Assembly (NCBI GenBank): GCA_020425915.1 | Contig: JAGQQZ010000566.1 | Location: 1-6,328, forward strand | Direction: 5' to 3' | Length of the DNA: 6,328 nt | DNA from: Planctomycetota bacterium | Lineage (GTDB): Bacteria; Planctomycetota; UBA1135; UBA2386 | In this document: positions 1-6,272 of the stretch, piece after piece | How positions within the stretch are numbered: position 1 is the first letter of the stretch | How the letters are laid out: each line of letters begins with the position of its first letter | Position numbers and translations under genes: made by a program | The notes under the pieces: model-generated | Told to the model about the DNA's origin: nothing | What the model saw: only the letters and a program-made list of their open reading frames with translations | The model's database searches: none

Positions 1-586
1 GCCGCAGCAACTCCCGCTTGTGGGCTCCGTCGACGACCGTGACCACGGCGCCAGCCGACTTCGCGATCTGCACGGCGTGCAACCCGATGCTCCCGCCGGC
101 ACCGTTGATCAGGACGTTCTCGCCGGAACGGAGCGCCGCCCGGCGCATGAAGTGCAACGCGTTGAGCCCACCGAGCGGTACCGCGGCCGCCTCGACGAAG
201 CTCATCGACCTCGGCTTCGGCGCGATCGCGGCGTTCTCGGGCAGGCAGACCAGTTCGGCGTACGCCCCCATCCGCAGCCCGGCCGAGCCGTACACCTCGT
301 CGCCCGGCTTGAAGCAGGTGACCGAAGCGCCGCAGGACTCGACCACGCCCGCGAAGTAGCCGCCGAGGATCCGCCGGCGCGGCCGCGTCACACCGAGCGC
401 CAACCGGAGCGGCAGCCAGAACCACTTCACCGGGAACCGGAAGCTCCGCAGCTCGCAGTCGGCCTTCGTGACCTCGGTCGCGCGCACGCGGATCCGGACC
501 TCGTTCGCCCGGGGAACCGGTGCTTCGACGGTCTCGACCGACAGGACGTCGGGCGGGCCGTATCGCGCGTAGGTGATCGCCTTCAT
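1..586 (-). CDS. Zinc-less MDR-family NAD(P)-dependent dehydrogenase / quinone oxidoreductase-like protein, N-terminal part (partial)
   Basis: Reading the minus strand from the ATG at 586-584 gives 195 open codons to the window edge, so the C-terminal part (family total roughly 310-340 residues) is missing. The start 'MKAITYARYGPPDVL' is typical of the quinone oxidoreductase-like branch of medium-chain dehydrogenases. Further family marks are 'DCELRSF' at residues 43-49, 'GGYFAGVVESCG' at 75-86, 'GDEVYG' at 95-100, 'AAAVPLGGLNALHF' at 133-146 and the nucleotide-binding turn 'INGAGGSIG' at 160-168. The cysteine/histidine zinc ligands of classical alcohol dehydrogenases are not visible. D186, at the end of the second Rossmann strand, occupies the position that usually favours NAD(H) over NADP(H); that is an inference. 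The substrate cannot be predicted. It is divergent from the ATPase cluster and probably unrelated to it. Plus-strand open frames over this stretch lack family motifs and are shadows. Confidence 0.9.
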   Translation of the reverse strand, partial: MKAITYARYGPPDVLSVETVEAPVPRANEVRIRVRATEVTKADCELRSFRFPVKWFWLPLRLALGVTRPRRRILGGYFAGVVESCGASVTCFKPGDEVYGSAGLRMGAYAELVCLPENAAIAPKPRSMSFVEAAAVPLGGLNALHFMRRAALRSGENVLINGAGGSIGLHAVQIAKSAGAVVTVVDGAHKRELLR

Positions 587-798
587 CGTTCGGACGCCGA
601 GGGCGCGCCACCGTAGCGGCGTGGCACTCACACGGACACACCGAACGCGCGACCATCGGAACACCGCTCCGCTCGACAGCGTGTCGCACAGCGCGCCGAA
701 TCGCCGCAACTTGCGTGAGGTTGCTCGGGCGGATTGCCAGAATGGTGGCAACGCGGTCGAGCGCGAAGCGCGACCCGACCCGCGCTCGAATCCCGATC
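587..798. other. Divergent intergenic region, expected to hold promoters for both directions
   Basis: This gap separates the two divergent transcription units, so promoters for both are expected here by position. I found no pair of -35/-10 hexamers with normal spacing: TTGCGT (711-716), TTGCTC (721-726) and CAGAAT (738-743) are spaced 21 and 11 bases apart, which is wrong for a sigma-70 promoter. The plus-strand antiporter frame is already open from a GTG at 715 and an ATG at 742, so the true gap may be shorter. Small GC-rich inverted repeats are present (607-611 with 621-625; 756-764 with 768-774), but they are not clearly more than base-composition noise. Confidence 0.4.
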
Positions 799-2043
799 AT
801 GCCCGAGGAAGTCCTAGCGCAGTTGCTCGTGATCACCGGGATCGCGGTGATCCTCGCGATCCTGGTGCGCGCCTGGTTCGAGCGGTTCGCGCTCCCCGCA
901 CAGGTCGGCTACCTCGTGTTGGGCCTCGGCCTGCGGATCGCCGACGAACGGATGCAGTTCCTGTTCGACGGCTCGAAGCTCGGGCTCGACATCCTCGCCG
1001 AGCTCGGTGTCGTCGCACTGCTGTTCCACGTCGGGCTGCGGAGCAACCCGCGCGCGCTGGCCGCGCAACTCCCACGAGCCGTGGTCGTCTGGATCGCGGA
1101 CGTCGCCGTCTCGGCGGGCGTCGGGTTCGCCGCGGCGCGCTGGCTGCTCGACCTCGAGTTGCTGCCGTCGCTGTTCGTCGCCGCCGCGCTGTCGGCGACG
1201 AGCGTCGGCGTCTCGCTGCTGTCGTGGGAGCAGGCCGGTGCCCTGCGCAGTCGGGCTGGTGAGTTCCTGCTGGACCTGTCCGAACTCGACGACCTGTCCG
1301 CCGTGCTCCTGATGGTGTTGTTGATGGCCGCGGTGCCGGCGTTCTCGCAACAGGGTGACACCTCGCAGCTCTCCCAGGCCGTCAAGGACGCCGGCGTCGC
1401 CGTGTTCTGGATCACGGCGATCGGGTTCGGTGCCTACCTGTTCGCGCGATTCCTCGAGCGCAGGATCACGTCGACGTTTCGGCGCTGGAACGGCGTCTCG
1501 GCGATGTTGGTCGTCGTCCTCGGGTTCGGCCTCGTCATCGCGGGCCTCGCCGGGCTGGCCGGCTTCGCCGCGGCCGTCGGCGCGCTGTTCGCGGGCCTCG
1601 CGTTCAGCCGCGACCCCGAAGCAGTCCGGATGGACGCGCGGTTCTCGGTCTTCTACGACCTCTTCACCCCGTTCTTCTTCATCGCGATCGGCTTCGCGAT
1701 CGAACCGTCCGCGCTGGGCTCGGCGATGGGGATCGGCGGCGTGCTGGCGATCGCCGCGATCGTCGGCAAGTTGCTCGGCGCGGGCGCGCCGTCGTGGCGC
1801 CTGTTCGGCAGCGGCGGAGCCCTGCTGATCGGCGCCAGCATGGTGCCACGCGCTGAGATCGCCTTGGTCGTCATGCGTCGCGCGAAGGAAGCCGCACTCG
1901 TGTCCGAATCGGTCTACGCCGGACTCGTCTGCGTCAGCGCGGTGACCTGCCTGCTCTCGCCGGTGGTCGTGCGCTACCTGCTGATCCGCAACCCACAGCA
2001 GCCACCTTCCACGAGCCCGAACGGCGAAGGAGCCGGAGCGTGA
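799..2043 (+). CDS. CPA2-family cation/proton antiporter (NhaS/NapA/KefB-like membrane domain)
   Basis: This 414-residue membrane protein probably exchanges Na+ or K+ for H+. It has about 12 hydrophobic segments. CPA2 signatures in order are 'LPAQVGYLVLGL' (32-43), 'LLFHVGL' (74-80), 'SATSVG' (132-137), the paired aspartates D164-D165 in 'SELDDLSA', 'GFAAAVGALFAGLAFS' (255-270), 'LFTPFFFIAIGF' (288-299), 'VGKLLGA' with K324, and 'MVPRAEIAL' (348-356). Two adjacent aspartates are associated with electrogenic exchange in NhaA and NapA. No TrkA-N/RCK domain follows, only a hydrophilic tail of about 18 residues. I chose ATG 799 because the family-like N terminus begins there; an in-frame ATG at 742 and GTG at 715 would add an arginine-rich leader. 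None of the starts has a clear Shine-Dalgarno. The stop TGA shares its last base with the atpD ATG, suggesting coupled translation. Ion specificity is not determined. Confidence 0.88.
   Translation: MPEEVLAQLLVITGIAVILAILVRAWFERFALPAQVGYLVLGLGLRIADERMQFLFDGSKLGLDILAELGVVALLFHVGLRSNPRALAAQLPRAVVVWIADVAVSAGVGFAAARWLLDLELLPSLFVAAALSATSVGVSLLSWEQAGALRSRAGEFLLDLSELDDLSAVLLMVLLMAAVPAFSQQGDTSQLSQAVKDAGVAVFWITAIGFGAYLFARFLERRITSTFRRWNGVSAMLVVVLGFGLVIAGLAGLAGFAAAVGALFAGLAFSRDPEAVRMDARFSVFYDLFTPFFFIAIGFAIEPSALGSAMGIGGVLAIAAIVGKLLGAGAPSWRLFGSGGALLIGASMVPRAEIALVVMRRAKEAALVSESVYAGLVCVSAVTCLLSPVVVRYLLIRNPQQPPSTSPNGEGAGA
2027..2032 (+). promoter_or_regulatory. Ribosome binding site of atpD
   Basis: AAGGAG lies inside the last codons of the antiporter gene, 10 bases before the ATG at 2043. 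The same 10-base spacing occurs before atpC, atpQ and atpA, which favours ATG 2043 over the GTG directly upstream at 2040. Confidence 0.7.
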
Positions 2044-3455
2044 TGGACGACGCCACCGGTCGCGTCTGCGGAGTTCGCGGGTCGGTCGTCGACGTGACAT
2101 TCCTCGACGGCGATCTGCCGGAGATGAACGAAGCCCTGATGTTGTCCGGCGAACGCGACGAACCGCTGACGCTCGAGGTCGCCCTCCATCTCGACCCGCG
2201 CACGGCCCGCACCGTCGCGATGGGATCCACTTCGGGTCTCACGCTCGACACGCCGGTGCGGCGAACGCGTGCACCGATCACCGTGCCGGTCGGGGAGGCC
2301 GTACTCGGCCGACTGATGGGCGTGCTCGGCAACTGCCTCGACGACGCCGCGCCGCTCGGCTCGGACGTGCCGCAATTGCCGATCCACCGACCACCGCCCG
2401 CGCTCGAACACAGCGGTTCGTCGCGCGAGGTGTTCGGCACCGGCATCAAGGTCATCGACCTCCTCGCACCGTTGGTCCGCGGCGGCAAGGCCGGGATGTT
2501 CGGGGGCGCCGGAGTCGGCAAGACCGTGCTGATCACCGAGCTGATCCGGACCGTCGTCGAGGAACGTTCCGGCGTCTCGGTCTTCGCCGGCGTCGGCGAG
2601 CGATCGCGGGAGGGACACGAACTCCTGCAGGAACTCGCCGAGACCGGCGTTCTGAAACGCACCGCGCTGGTGTTCGGGCAGATGAACGAACCGCCTGGCG
2701 TCCGTTGGCGCGTCGGACTCACCGCGCTGACGGTCGCGGAGTACTTCCGCGACTCGCTCGGCCAGGACGCGCTGCTCCTGATGGACAACGTGTTCCGCTT
2801 CGCCCAGGCCGGCAGCGAGGTGTCCGGCTTGCTCGGACGGCTGCCGTCGCGCGTCGGCTACCAGCCGACCCTGGCGACCGAGATCGCCGAACTCCAGGAA
2901 CGCATCGTCTCGACCGACACCGCCAGCATCACCGCGATCGAAGCGGTCTACGTTCCGGCCGACGACTACACCGATCCGGCCGTGGCAGCGACGTTCAGCC
3001 ATCTGGATTCGTCGATCGTGCTCTCGCGCGAGATGGCGAGCCAAGGGCTCTACCCGGCGATCGATCCGCTCGCGTCGACGTCCGTCCTGCTCGATCCCGA
3101 CGTCGTCGGCGACGAGCACTACGCCGTCGCGCAGGACGTGCGCTCGGCGATCGCCCACTACCGCAACCTCGAGGAAGTGATCGCGCTGATCGGGATCGAG
3201 GAACTCGGACAGCAGGACCGCCTGACGGTGCGCCGCGCGCGTCGCTTGCTGCGGTTCCTGACGCAACCGTTCATGGTCACCGAACCGTTCACCGGGCTGC
3301 CCGGTCGGTCCGTCGCGCTGGCGGAGACGCTGATCGGCTGCCGCGCGATCCTCGACGGCAAGGCGGACGACATGCCCGAGGCCGCGTTCTACATGATCGG
3401 CACGTTCGACGAGGCCGAGCAGAAGGCGCACGACCTGGAGGCATCGAGCAAGTGA
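2043..3455 (+). CDS. atpD: N-type ATPase catalytic subunit beta
   Basis: This is the catalytic beta subunit of the F1-like head, 470 residues and full length for the family. The Walker A loop is 'GGAGVGKT' (154-161). The 'GERSREG' segment (185-191) carries the glutamate that activates catalytic water. Walker B is 'LLLMD' (244-248), followed by the family-defining 'AGSEVSGLLGRLPSRVGYQPTL' region (256-277, quoted only as a location). The adenine pocket is represented by Y337 ('QGLYPAIDPL') and F416 in 'TEPFTG'. The C-terminal lever reads 'EELGQQD' (386-392) where housekeeping beta subunits have DELSEED. ATG 2043 overlaps the antiporter stop; a GTG one codon upstream (2040) is the alternative. 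Being the first ATPase gene and followed by atpC is the N-ATPase order, not the housekeeping order in which beta comes late. It should pair with alpha, which is broken in this window. Confidence 0.97.
   Translation: MDDATGRVCGVRGSVVDVTFLDGDLPEMNEALMLSGERDEPLTLEVALHLDPRTARTVAMGSTSGLTLDTPVRRTRAPITVPVGEAVLGRLMGVLGNCLDDAAPLGSDVPQLPIHRPPPALEHSGSSREVFGTGIKVIDLLAPLVRGGKAGMFGGAGVGKTVLITELIRTVVEERSGVSVFAGVGERSREGHELLQELAETGVLKRTALVFGQMNEPPGVRWRVGLTALTVAEYFRDSLGQDALLLMDNVFRFAQAGSEVSGLLGRLPSRVGYQPTLATEIAELQERIVSTDTASITAIEAVYVPADDYTDPAVAATFSHLDSSIVLSREMASQGLYPAIDPLASTSVLLDPDVVGDEHYAVAQDVRSAIAHYRNLEEVIALIGIEELGQQDRLTVRRARRLLRFLTQPFMVTEPFTGLPGRSVALAETLIGCRAILDGKADDMPEAAFYMIGTFDEAEQKAHDLEASSK
3437..3441 (+). 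promoter_or_regulatory. Ribosome binding site of atpC
   Basis: GGAGG lies within the end of atpD, 10 bases before the GTG at 3452, and supports that non-ATG start. Confidence 0.6.
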
Positions 3456-3901
3456 ACCTGTCGATCGTGACCCCCACGTCCGTCGTCGTCGACTCGGTCG
3501 AGGTGCGGTACGTGCGCGCGGAAGACGCGACGGGTGCCTTCGGCATCCAGCCCGGGCACGAGAGTTTCGTCACGGTGCTCGCGGTCTCCGTGCTGACCTA
3601 CCGGGATCAGGGCGGCGTCGACCACCACGTCGCCGTGCGAGGCGGCGTCCTCGCCGTACGCGACGGGACCCGGATCGAAGTCGCGACGCGGGAGGCGGTC
3701 ACCGCGGACGACCTCGTCGCGCTCGAGGGATCGGTGCTCGACGTGTTCCGCCAGCGCACCGATGCCGAGGCCGCCGAACGGGCACGGACGAAGCAGTTGC
3801 GAGCGGGCGCGATCCAACAGATCTGCCGCTACCTGCGGACCGGCAAGGACTCGAGCGGGCCGATGACGCTGGGAACCTCGCAGGAGGTCGCGGGCTCGTG
3901 A
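3452..3901 (+). CDS. atpC: N-type ATPase subunit epsilon
   Basis: This 149-residue protein is the epsilon subunit of the central stalk, which links gamma to the c-ring and in many F-ATPases controls ATP hydrolysis. The N-terminal beta-sandwich shows the family pattern: 'MNLSIVTPTSVVVD' at the start, 'GAFGIQPGHESFVTVL' (28-43), matching the usual 'GxxGILPGHxxLLT', and 'HVAVRGGVLAVRDG' (59-72). The C-terminal part is helical and charged ('AEAAERARTKQLRAGA', 105-120) and ends in a polar serine/glycine tail. The GTG start overlaps the atpD stop (GTGA), and the atpQ start overlaps its own stop in the same way. The tail encodes the strong atpQ ribosome binding site, which may explain part of its composition. 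Position directly after atpD fits the N-ATPase order. The regulatory role in N-ATPases is inferred from the family. Confidence 0.93.
   Translation: MNLSIVTPTSVVVDSVEVRYVRAEDATGAFGIQPGHESFVTVLAVSVLTYRDQGGVDHHVAVRGGVLAVRDGTRIEVATREAVTADDLVALEGSVLDVFRQRTDAEAAERARTKQLRAGAIQQICRYLRTGKDSSGPMTLGTSQEVAGS
3882..3887 (+). promoter_or_regulatory. Ribosome binding site of atpQ
   Basis: AGGAGG followed by T is a near-perfect anti-16S match inside the end of atpC, 10 bases before the GTG at 3898. It is the strongest such site in the window and decides the start of atpQ. Confidence 0.75.
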
Positions 3902-4173
3902 AACGGAACGACAGCGATCTGTTCGAGAGCGTCGAACGCCATCGGCGCCGTCAGGACCGCTGGGAGCAGGAAGGTGAACGATCGCTCGCCCGCAACCTGG
4001 CGATGGTCGGCTCGATCGGTTGGACGGTCGTCACGCCGACCCTGCTCGGCATTCTCGCGGGACGCTACGTGGATCGGACGTTCGAGACGGGGATCATGTG
4101 GACGGCGGCCTTGTTGGTCGTCGGCCTGACCTTGGGTTGCCGGCTCGCCTGGCGAGGGATGCATCACGAATGA
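3898..4173 (+). CDS. atpQ: N-type ATPase accessory membrane protein AtpQ (AtpI-like)
   Basis: This small protein of 91 residues is related to AtpI, which helps assemble c-rings in several F-ATPases. A charged N-terminal helix (residues 1-34, rich in Arg, Glu and Asp) is followed by two membrane segments at about 36-55 and 66-84. Between them is 'GILAGRYVDRTFETG' (51-65), which matches the AtpI pattern of a glycine-rich turn followed by an aspartate. The start is a GTG in a GTGA overlap with atpC, supported by a strong ribosome binding site. It sits between atpC and atpR, exactly where N-ATPase operons carry atpQ. The identification rests on position plus the AtpI-like turn. Its exact job in N-ATPases is not established; c-ring assembly is an inference from AtpI. 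Confidence 0.87.
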   Translation: MKRNDSDLFESVERHRRRQDRWEQEGERSLARNLAMVGSIGWTVVTPTLLGILAGRYVDRTFETGIMWTAALLVVGLTLGCRLAWRGMHHE

Positions 4174-4445
4174 ACGAGACGAGTGCGCTCGCTGTCCTGC
4201 TGTTCGTTGTCCTGGGACTCGGCATCGGCTCGCTCCACTTCGTGTCGCTGTGGTGGAGCGTCCGGAGCTACGTCCGGTCGACTTCCCACGGCTGGACGTG
4301 GCTGTTGCACATCGGGCGCGTCCTGGTCACGGCCGGCGCCTTCGTCTGGGTCGCCTCGAACGGAGCACTCCCGCTGCTGTCGACGCTGGCCGGTTTCCTG
4401 CTCGCGCGCCCGCTGGTCGCGCGCTTCGTGACTCGCGCCGCATGA
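4170..4445 (+). CDS. atpR: N-type ATPase subunit AtpR
   Basis: This 91-residue membrane protein is characteristic of N-type ATPase operons and has no counterpart in housekeeping atp operons. Three hydrophobic segments are visible, at about 7-29, 46-64 and 66-82. Recognisable family features are 'GSLHFVSLWWSVR' (20-32), an arginine before the second segment ('HIGRVLV', 47-53) and 'LAGFLLARPLVAR' (73-85). The arginines R32, R50, R80 and R85 lie at or near membrane boundaries. The ATG overlaps the atpQ stop by four bases (ATGA), with a modest GAGGG at 4154-4158. Its own TGA overlaps the atpB ATG in the same manner. Its function is unproven; a role in assembly or operation of the membrane ring has been proposed for the family because it always travels with it. 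It is assigned from order, size, topology and the HF..LWW motif. Confidence 0.87.
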   Translation: MNETSALAVLLFVVLGLGIGSLHFVSLWWSVRSYVRSTSHGWTWLLHIGRVLVTAGAFVWVASNGALPLLSTLAGFLLARPLVARFVTRAA

Positions 4446-5122
4446 CCCAAGGATCGGAGAACCTGTTCGAGACGCGGGTCGTGTTCCACATCGGCCCGGT
4501 GCCGGTGTCGCAGGACGTCGTCACGACCTGGGGGATCATCCTGGTACTCGGCGTCGGCTGCTTCCTGACGACGCGCAACCTGAGCCTGCGCCAGGGTCGC
4601 TGGCGCTCGCTCGTCGAGGCGATCGTCGTCGCGATGCGGAACCAGATCCAAGACGTGATCAAGCGCGACGCGACCCCGTTCCTGCCGCTGCTGGGCACGC
4701 TGTTCGTCTTCATCGCCGCCGCGAACCTGTCGGTGCTCGTCCCCGGCGTGAAGCCACCGACCGCGCGGGTCGAGACGCCAGCGGCGCTCGCGGCGATCGT
4801 GTTCCTGTCGGCGCACTACTTCGGCATCCGTGCGCGCGGCGTCTGGCAGCACCTGCGGAGCTACGCGCGACCGAACGTGCTGCTCCTGCCGCTCAACGTG
4901 CTGTCGGAGTTCACCCGCACGTTCTCGCTCGTCGTGCGGCTGTTCGGCAACATCATGAGCCACGAGATCATCGTCGGGATCGTCGTCGCGCTCGCGGGCC
5001 TGTTCGTGCCCATCCCTTTCATGGCCCTGGGGATCCTGATCGGACTCATCCAGGCCTACATCTTCGCCGTCCTGGCGACCGTGTTCGTCGGCGCCGCGAT
5101 CGGTGCCGTGGAGCAAGCTTGA
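4442..5122 (+). CDS. atpB: N-type ATPase subunit a (ion channel / stator)
   Basis: This is the a subunit, which provides the two half-channels through which ions reach and leave the c-ring. It is 226 residues long. The essential stator arginine is R166 in 'SLVVRLFGNIMSHE' (162-175), corresponding to E. coli R210. E175 falls where E. coli has E219, and Q204 in 'LIQAYIFAVLATVF' (202-215) corresponds to Q252. The position matching E. coli H245 is a glycine (G197), a common variant. 'PFLPLLGTLFVFIAAANLSVLVPG' (79-102, location only) is the conserved early segment. Hydrophobic segments lie at about 27-42, 81-101, 112-128, 145-167, 176-197 and 200-224. The ATG overlaps atpR (ATGA) and has no clear ribosome binding site, so re-initiation after atpR is likely. 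The key residues are intact, so this half of the motor looks functional. Confidence 0.96.
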   Translation: MTQGSENLFETRVVFHIGPVPVSQDVVTTWGIILVLGVGCFLTTRNLSLRQGRWRSLVEAIVVAMRNQIQDVIKRDATPFLPLLGTLFVFIAAANLSVLVPGVKPPTARVETPAALAAIVFLSAHYFGIRARGVWQHLRSYARPNVLLLPLNVLSEFTRTFSLVVRLFGNIMSHEIIVGIVVALAGLFVPIPFMALGILIGLIQAYIFAVLATVFVGAAIGAVEQA

Positions 5123-5132
5123 GAGAACCGTC

Positions 5133-5375
5133 ATGAGTATCGAGATGTTGAGCATCGGTGGCGCCGTCGTCGCCGTGTCGTTCGGCGCGATCGGACCGGC
5201 CCTCGCCGAGGGTCGCGCGATCACCGCAGCGATGGACGCGATGGCGCGGCAACCGGAGTCCGCGGGCGTCCTCTCCCGCACGCTGTTCGTCGGCCTGGCG
5301 ATGATCGAGACGATGGCGATCTACTGCCTGGTCGTCGCGTTGCTGCTGCTGTACGCGAACCCGTTCACGGGCTGA
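5133..5375 (+). CDS. atpE: N-type ATPase subunit c (rotor ring)
   Basis: This 80-residue hairpin forms the ion-carrying ring. Helix 1 is about 7-32 and helix 2 about 46-76, joined by the polar loop 'ARQPE' (38-42), the standard contact with the stalk. The ion-binding glutamate is E59 in 'GLAMIETMAIYCLV' (54-67). A second carboxylate, E26 in 'GPALAEGRA' (21-29), lies where the Ilyobacter Na+-binding c subunit has Q32. T60 and Y64 match Na+-site positions S66 and Y70, while M61 replaces T67. The usual glycine repeat of helix 1 is reduced to small residues A14, S16 and G18. ATG 5133 is chosen over an upstream ATG at 5103 because the latter would overlap atpB and add an unlike leader. GAGAG at 5121-5125 is a weak ribosome binding site. 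Ion specificity is not settled by these residues. Confidence 0.95.
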   Translation: MSIEMLSIGGAVVAVSFGAIGPALAEGRAITAAMDAMARQPESAGVLSRTLFVGLAMIETMAIYCLVVALLLLYANPFTG

Positions 5376-5377
5376 GC

Positions 5378-6124
5378 ATGGAATTCGATGGCTGGACCCT
5401 GGCGCTGCAGGCCATCAACTTCCTGGTCCTCGTCTGGATCCTGCAGCGGTTCCTGTACAAGCCGCTGCTCGGTCTGATCGACCAGCGACAGCGCGCGCAG
5501 CAAGACGCGTTCGCGCAGGCAGCGGAGCGCGAGAAGGCCGCCGACGCGTCACGTGCCGAATACGAGTCGCGGCGCCAAGAGCTGGACGCGGAGCGGCAGG
5601 GAATGCTGGACGAAGCCCGTGCCGCGATCGCGAAGGAGACCGAGCAAGGTCGGGCCGCCGCGCGCGAGCGGGCGAACGCCGAGCTCGCGAGTTCGCGCTC
5701 ACGCATCGAGAAGGAACGTGAGGAGGCCGCCGCTTCGCTGACCCGTGACGCCGTCGCGCTCGCCGGCGAACTCGCGCAGCGGTTGCTCGCGGGCGTCGCG
5801 ACGGCCGACGTCGCGGGGTCGCTCCTCACGTCGGTGCTCGATCGTCTCGACGCGCTGACGCCCGAACGCAAGCAGGCCCTGCACACCGACCTCGAACAGG
5901 GAGCGAAGCTCGTCGTCGCCTCGGCACCAGCGCTCGGCGACGATCTTCGGGCACGCTGCGTCGAGCGCCTCCGCGCGGCGCTCGGCCCCGACACGCAGGT
6001 CGAGTTCACCACCGACGAGGCGTTGCTGGTCGGCGCCGAACTCCGTTTCCCCAACACCACGATCGGCTACTGCTGGCGCGACACGCTCGCCGCGGCGCTC
6101 GAGGAGCTCCGGAAGGATGGGTGA
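5378..6124 (+). CDS. atpF: N-type ATPase subunit b with delta-like C-terminal domain
   Basis: At 248 residues this is much longer than a usual b subunit (about 160). One membrane segment (about 7-25) contains the typical 'LQAINFLVLVWILQRFLYKP' start (10-29). A long charged coiled coil, about 35-135, forms the peripheral stalk. The remainder resembles the C-terminal half of the delta/OSCP subunit: 'KLVVASAPALGDDLRARCVE' (177-196) fits the 'v.SA.pL..e....' pattern, and 'LLVGAELRFPNTTIGYCWRD' (216-235) fits the 'LIGG.rir.gd.viD.S.r' pattern. No separate atpH gene is present, as is usual for N-ATPases, so this domain probably makes the contact with alpha normally supplied by delta. The start lies two bases after the atpE stop without a ribosome binding site, implying coupled translation. 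The stop overlaps atpA by eight bases. The delta similarity was judged by eye. Confidence 0.93.
   Translation: MEFDGWTLALQAINFLVLVWILQRFLYKPLLGLIDQRQRAQQDAFAQAAEREKAADASRAEYESRRQELDAERQGMLDEARAAIAKETEQGRAAARERANAELASSRSRIEKEREEAAASLTRDAVALAGELAQRLLAGVATADVAGSLLTSVLDRLDALTPERKQALHTDLEQGAKLVVASAPALGDDLRARCVERLRAALGPDTQVEFTTDEALLVGAELRFPNTTIGYCWRDTLAAALEELRKDG
6101..6106 (+). promoter_or_regulatory. Ribosome binding site of atpA
   Basis: GAGGAG lies inside the end of atpF, 10 bases before the ATG at 6117. The translation signal of atpA is intact even though the gene itself is cut short. Confidence 0.65.
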
Positions 6125-6266
6125 CCTCGGCGAAGCCTACCGCCGGCGCATGGACGAGGCCCGGAAGCGGGTTCGGGAGTGGACGCCCGAACCGCGGCTC
6201 GTCGAGGTCGGTCGCGTCGAGCGCATCGGTGACGGCGTCGCCAAGGTGATCCGCGCGGTGGCCTGA
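6117..6266 (+). pseudogene. atpA: N-type ATPase subunit alpha, 5' fragment ended by an early stop
   Basis: A 49-codon frame starts at ATG 6117, overlaps atpF by eight bases and has a good ribosome binding site. After a short amphipathic start, 'VGRVERIGDGVAKV' (31-44) matches the first beta-barrel strand of F-type alpha subunits ('VG.V..vGDGIA.V'), which should continue with 'SGL' and about 450 more residues. Instead the frame reads IRAVA and ends at TGA 6264-6266. None of the three forward frames in the remaining 62 bases clearly resumes alpha-like sequence; the -1 frame stays open and contains 'GGL' and 'GGTGF', which only loosely recall it. Possible causes are a deletion or insertion junction, an indel in the gene or the data, or an assembly break at the following inverted repeat. 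The identity of the fragment is well supported by motif and position; calling it a pseudogene is less certain. Confidence 0.75.
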
Positions 6267-6272
6267 CCGCGT

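Noticed and set aside
18..616. Two plus-strand open frames of 113 and 198 codons at the left end
   Set aside because: They are shadows of the minus-strand dehydrogenase, which shows clear family motifs; the plus-strand translations are arginine/proline-rich without recognisable domains.
711..743. Possible sigma-70 promoter (TTGCGT or TTGCTC with CAGAAT)
   Set aside because: The spacings are 21 and 11 bases, outside the usual 16-18, and the hexamers are weak.
1974..3431. Long minus-strand open frame of 485 codons opposite atpD, and a similar one of 428 codons opposite the antiporter
   Set aside because: Long antisense frames are common in GC-rich genes with strong third-position bias. The translations are low-complexity (Arg, Asp, Glu, His) and lack any domain.
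6170..6193. 8-bp inverted repeat GGTTCGGG / CCCGAACC inside the atpA start
   Set aside because: It lies in coding sequence that matches the alpha subunit and is short; codon composition explains it adequately.
4442..6266. Housekeeping F-type ATP synthase operon
   Set aside because: The order D-C-Q-R-B-E-F-A, with beta first, atpR present and no separate atpH, does not fit the housekeeping order B-E-F-H-A-G-D-C.
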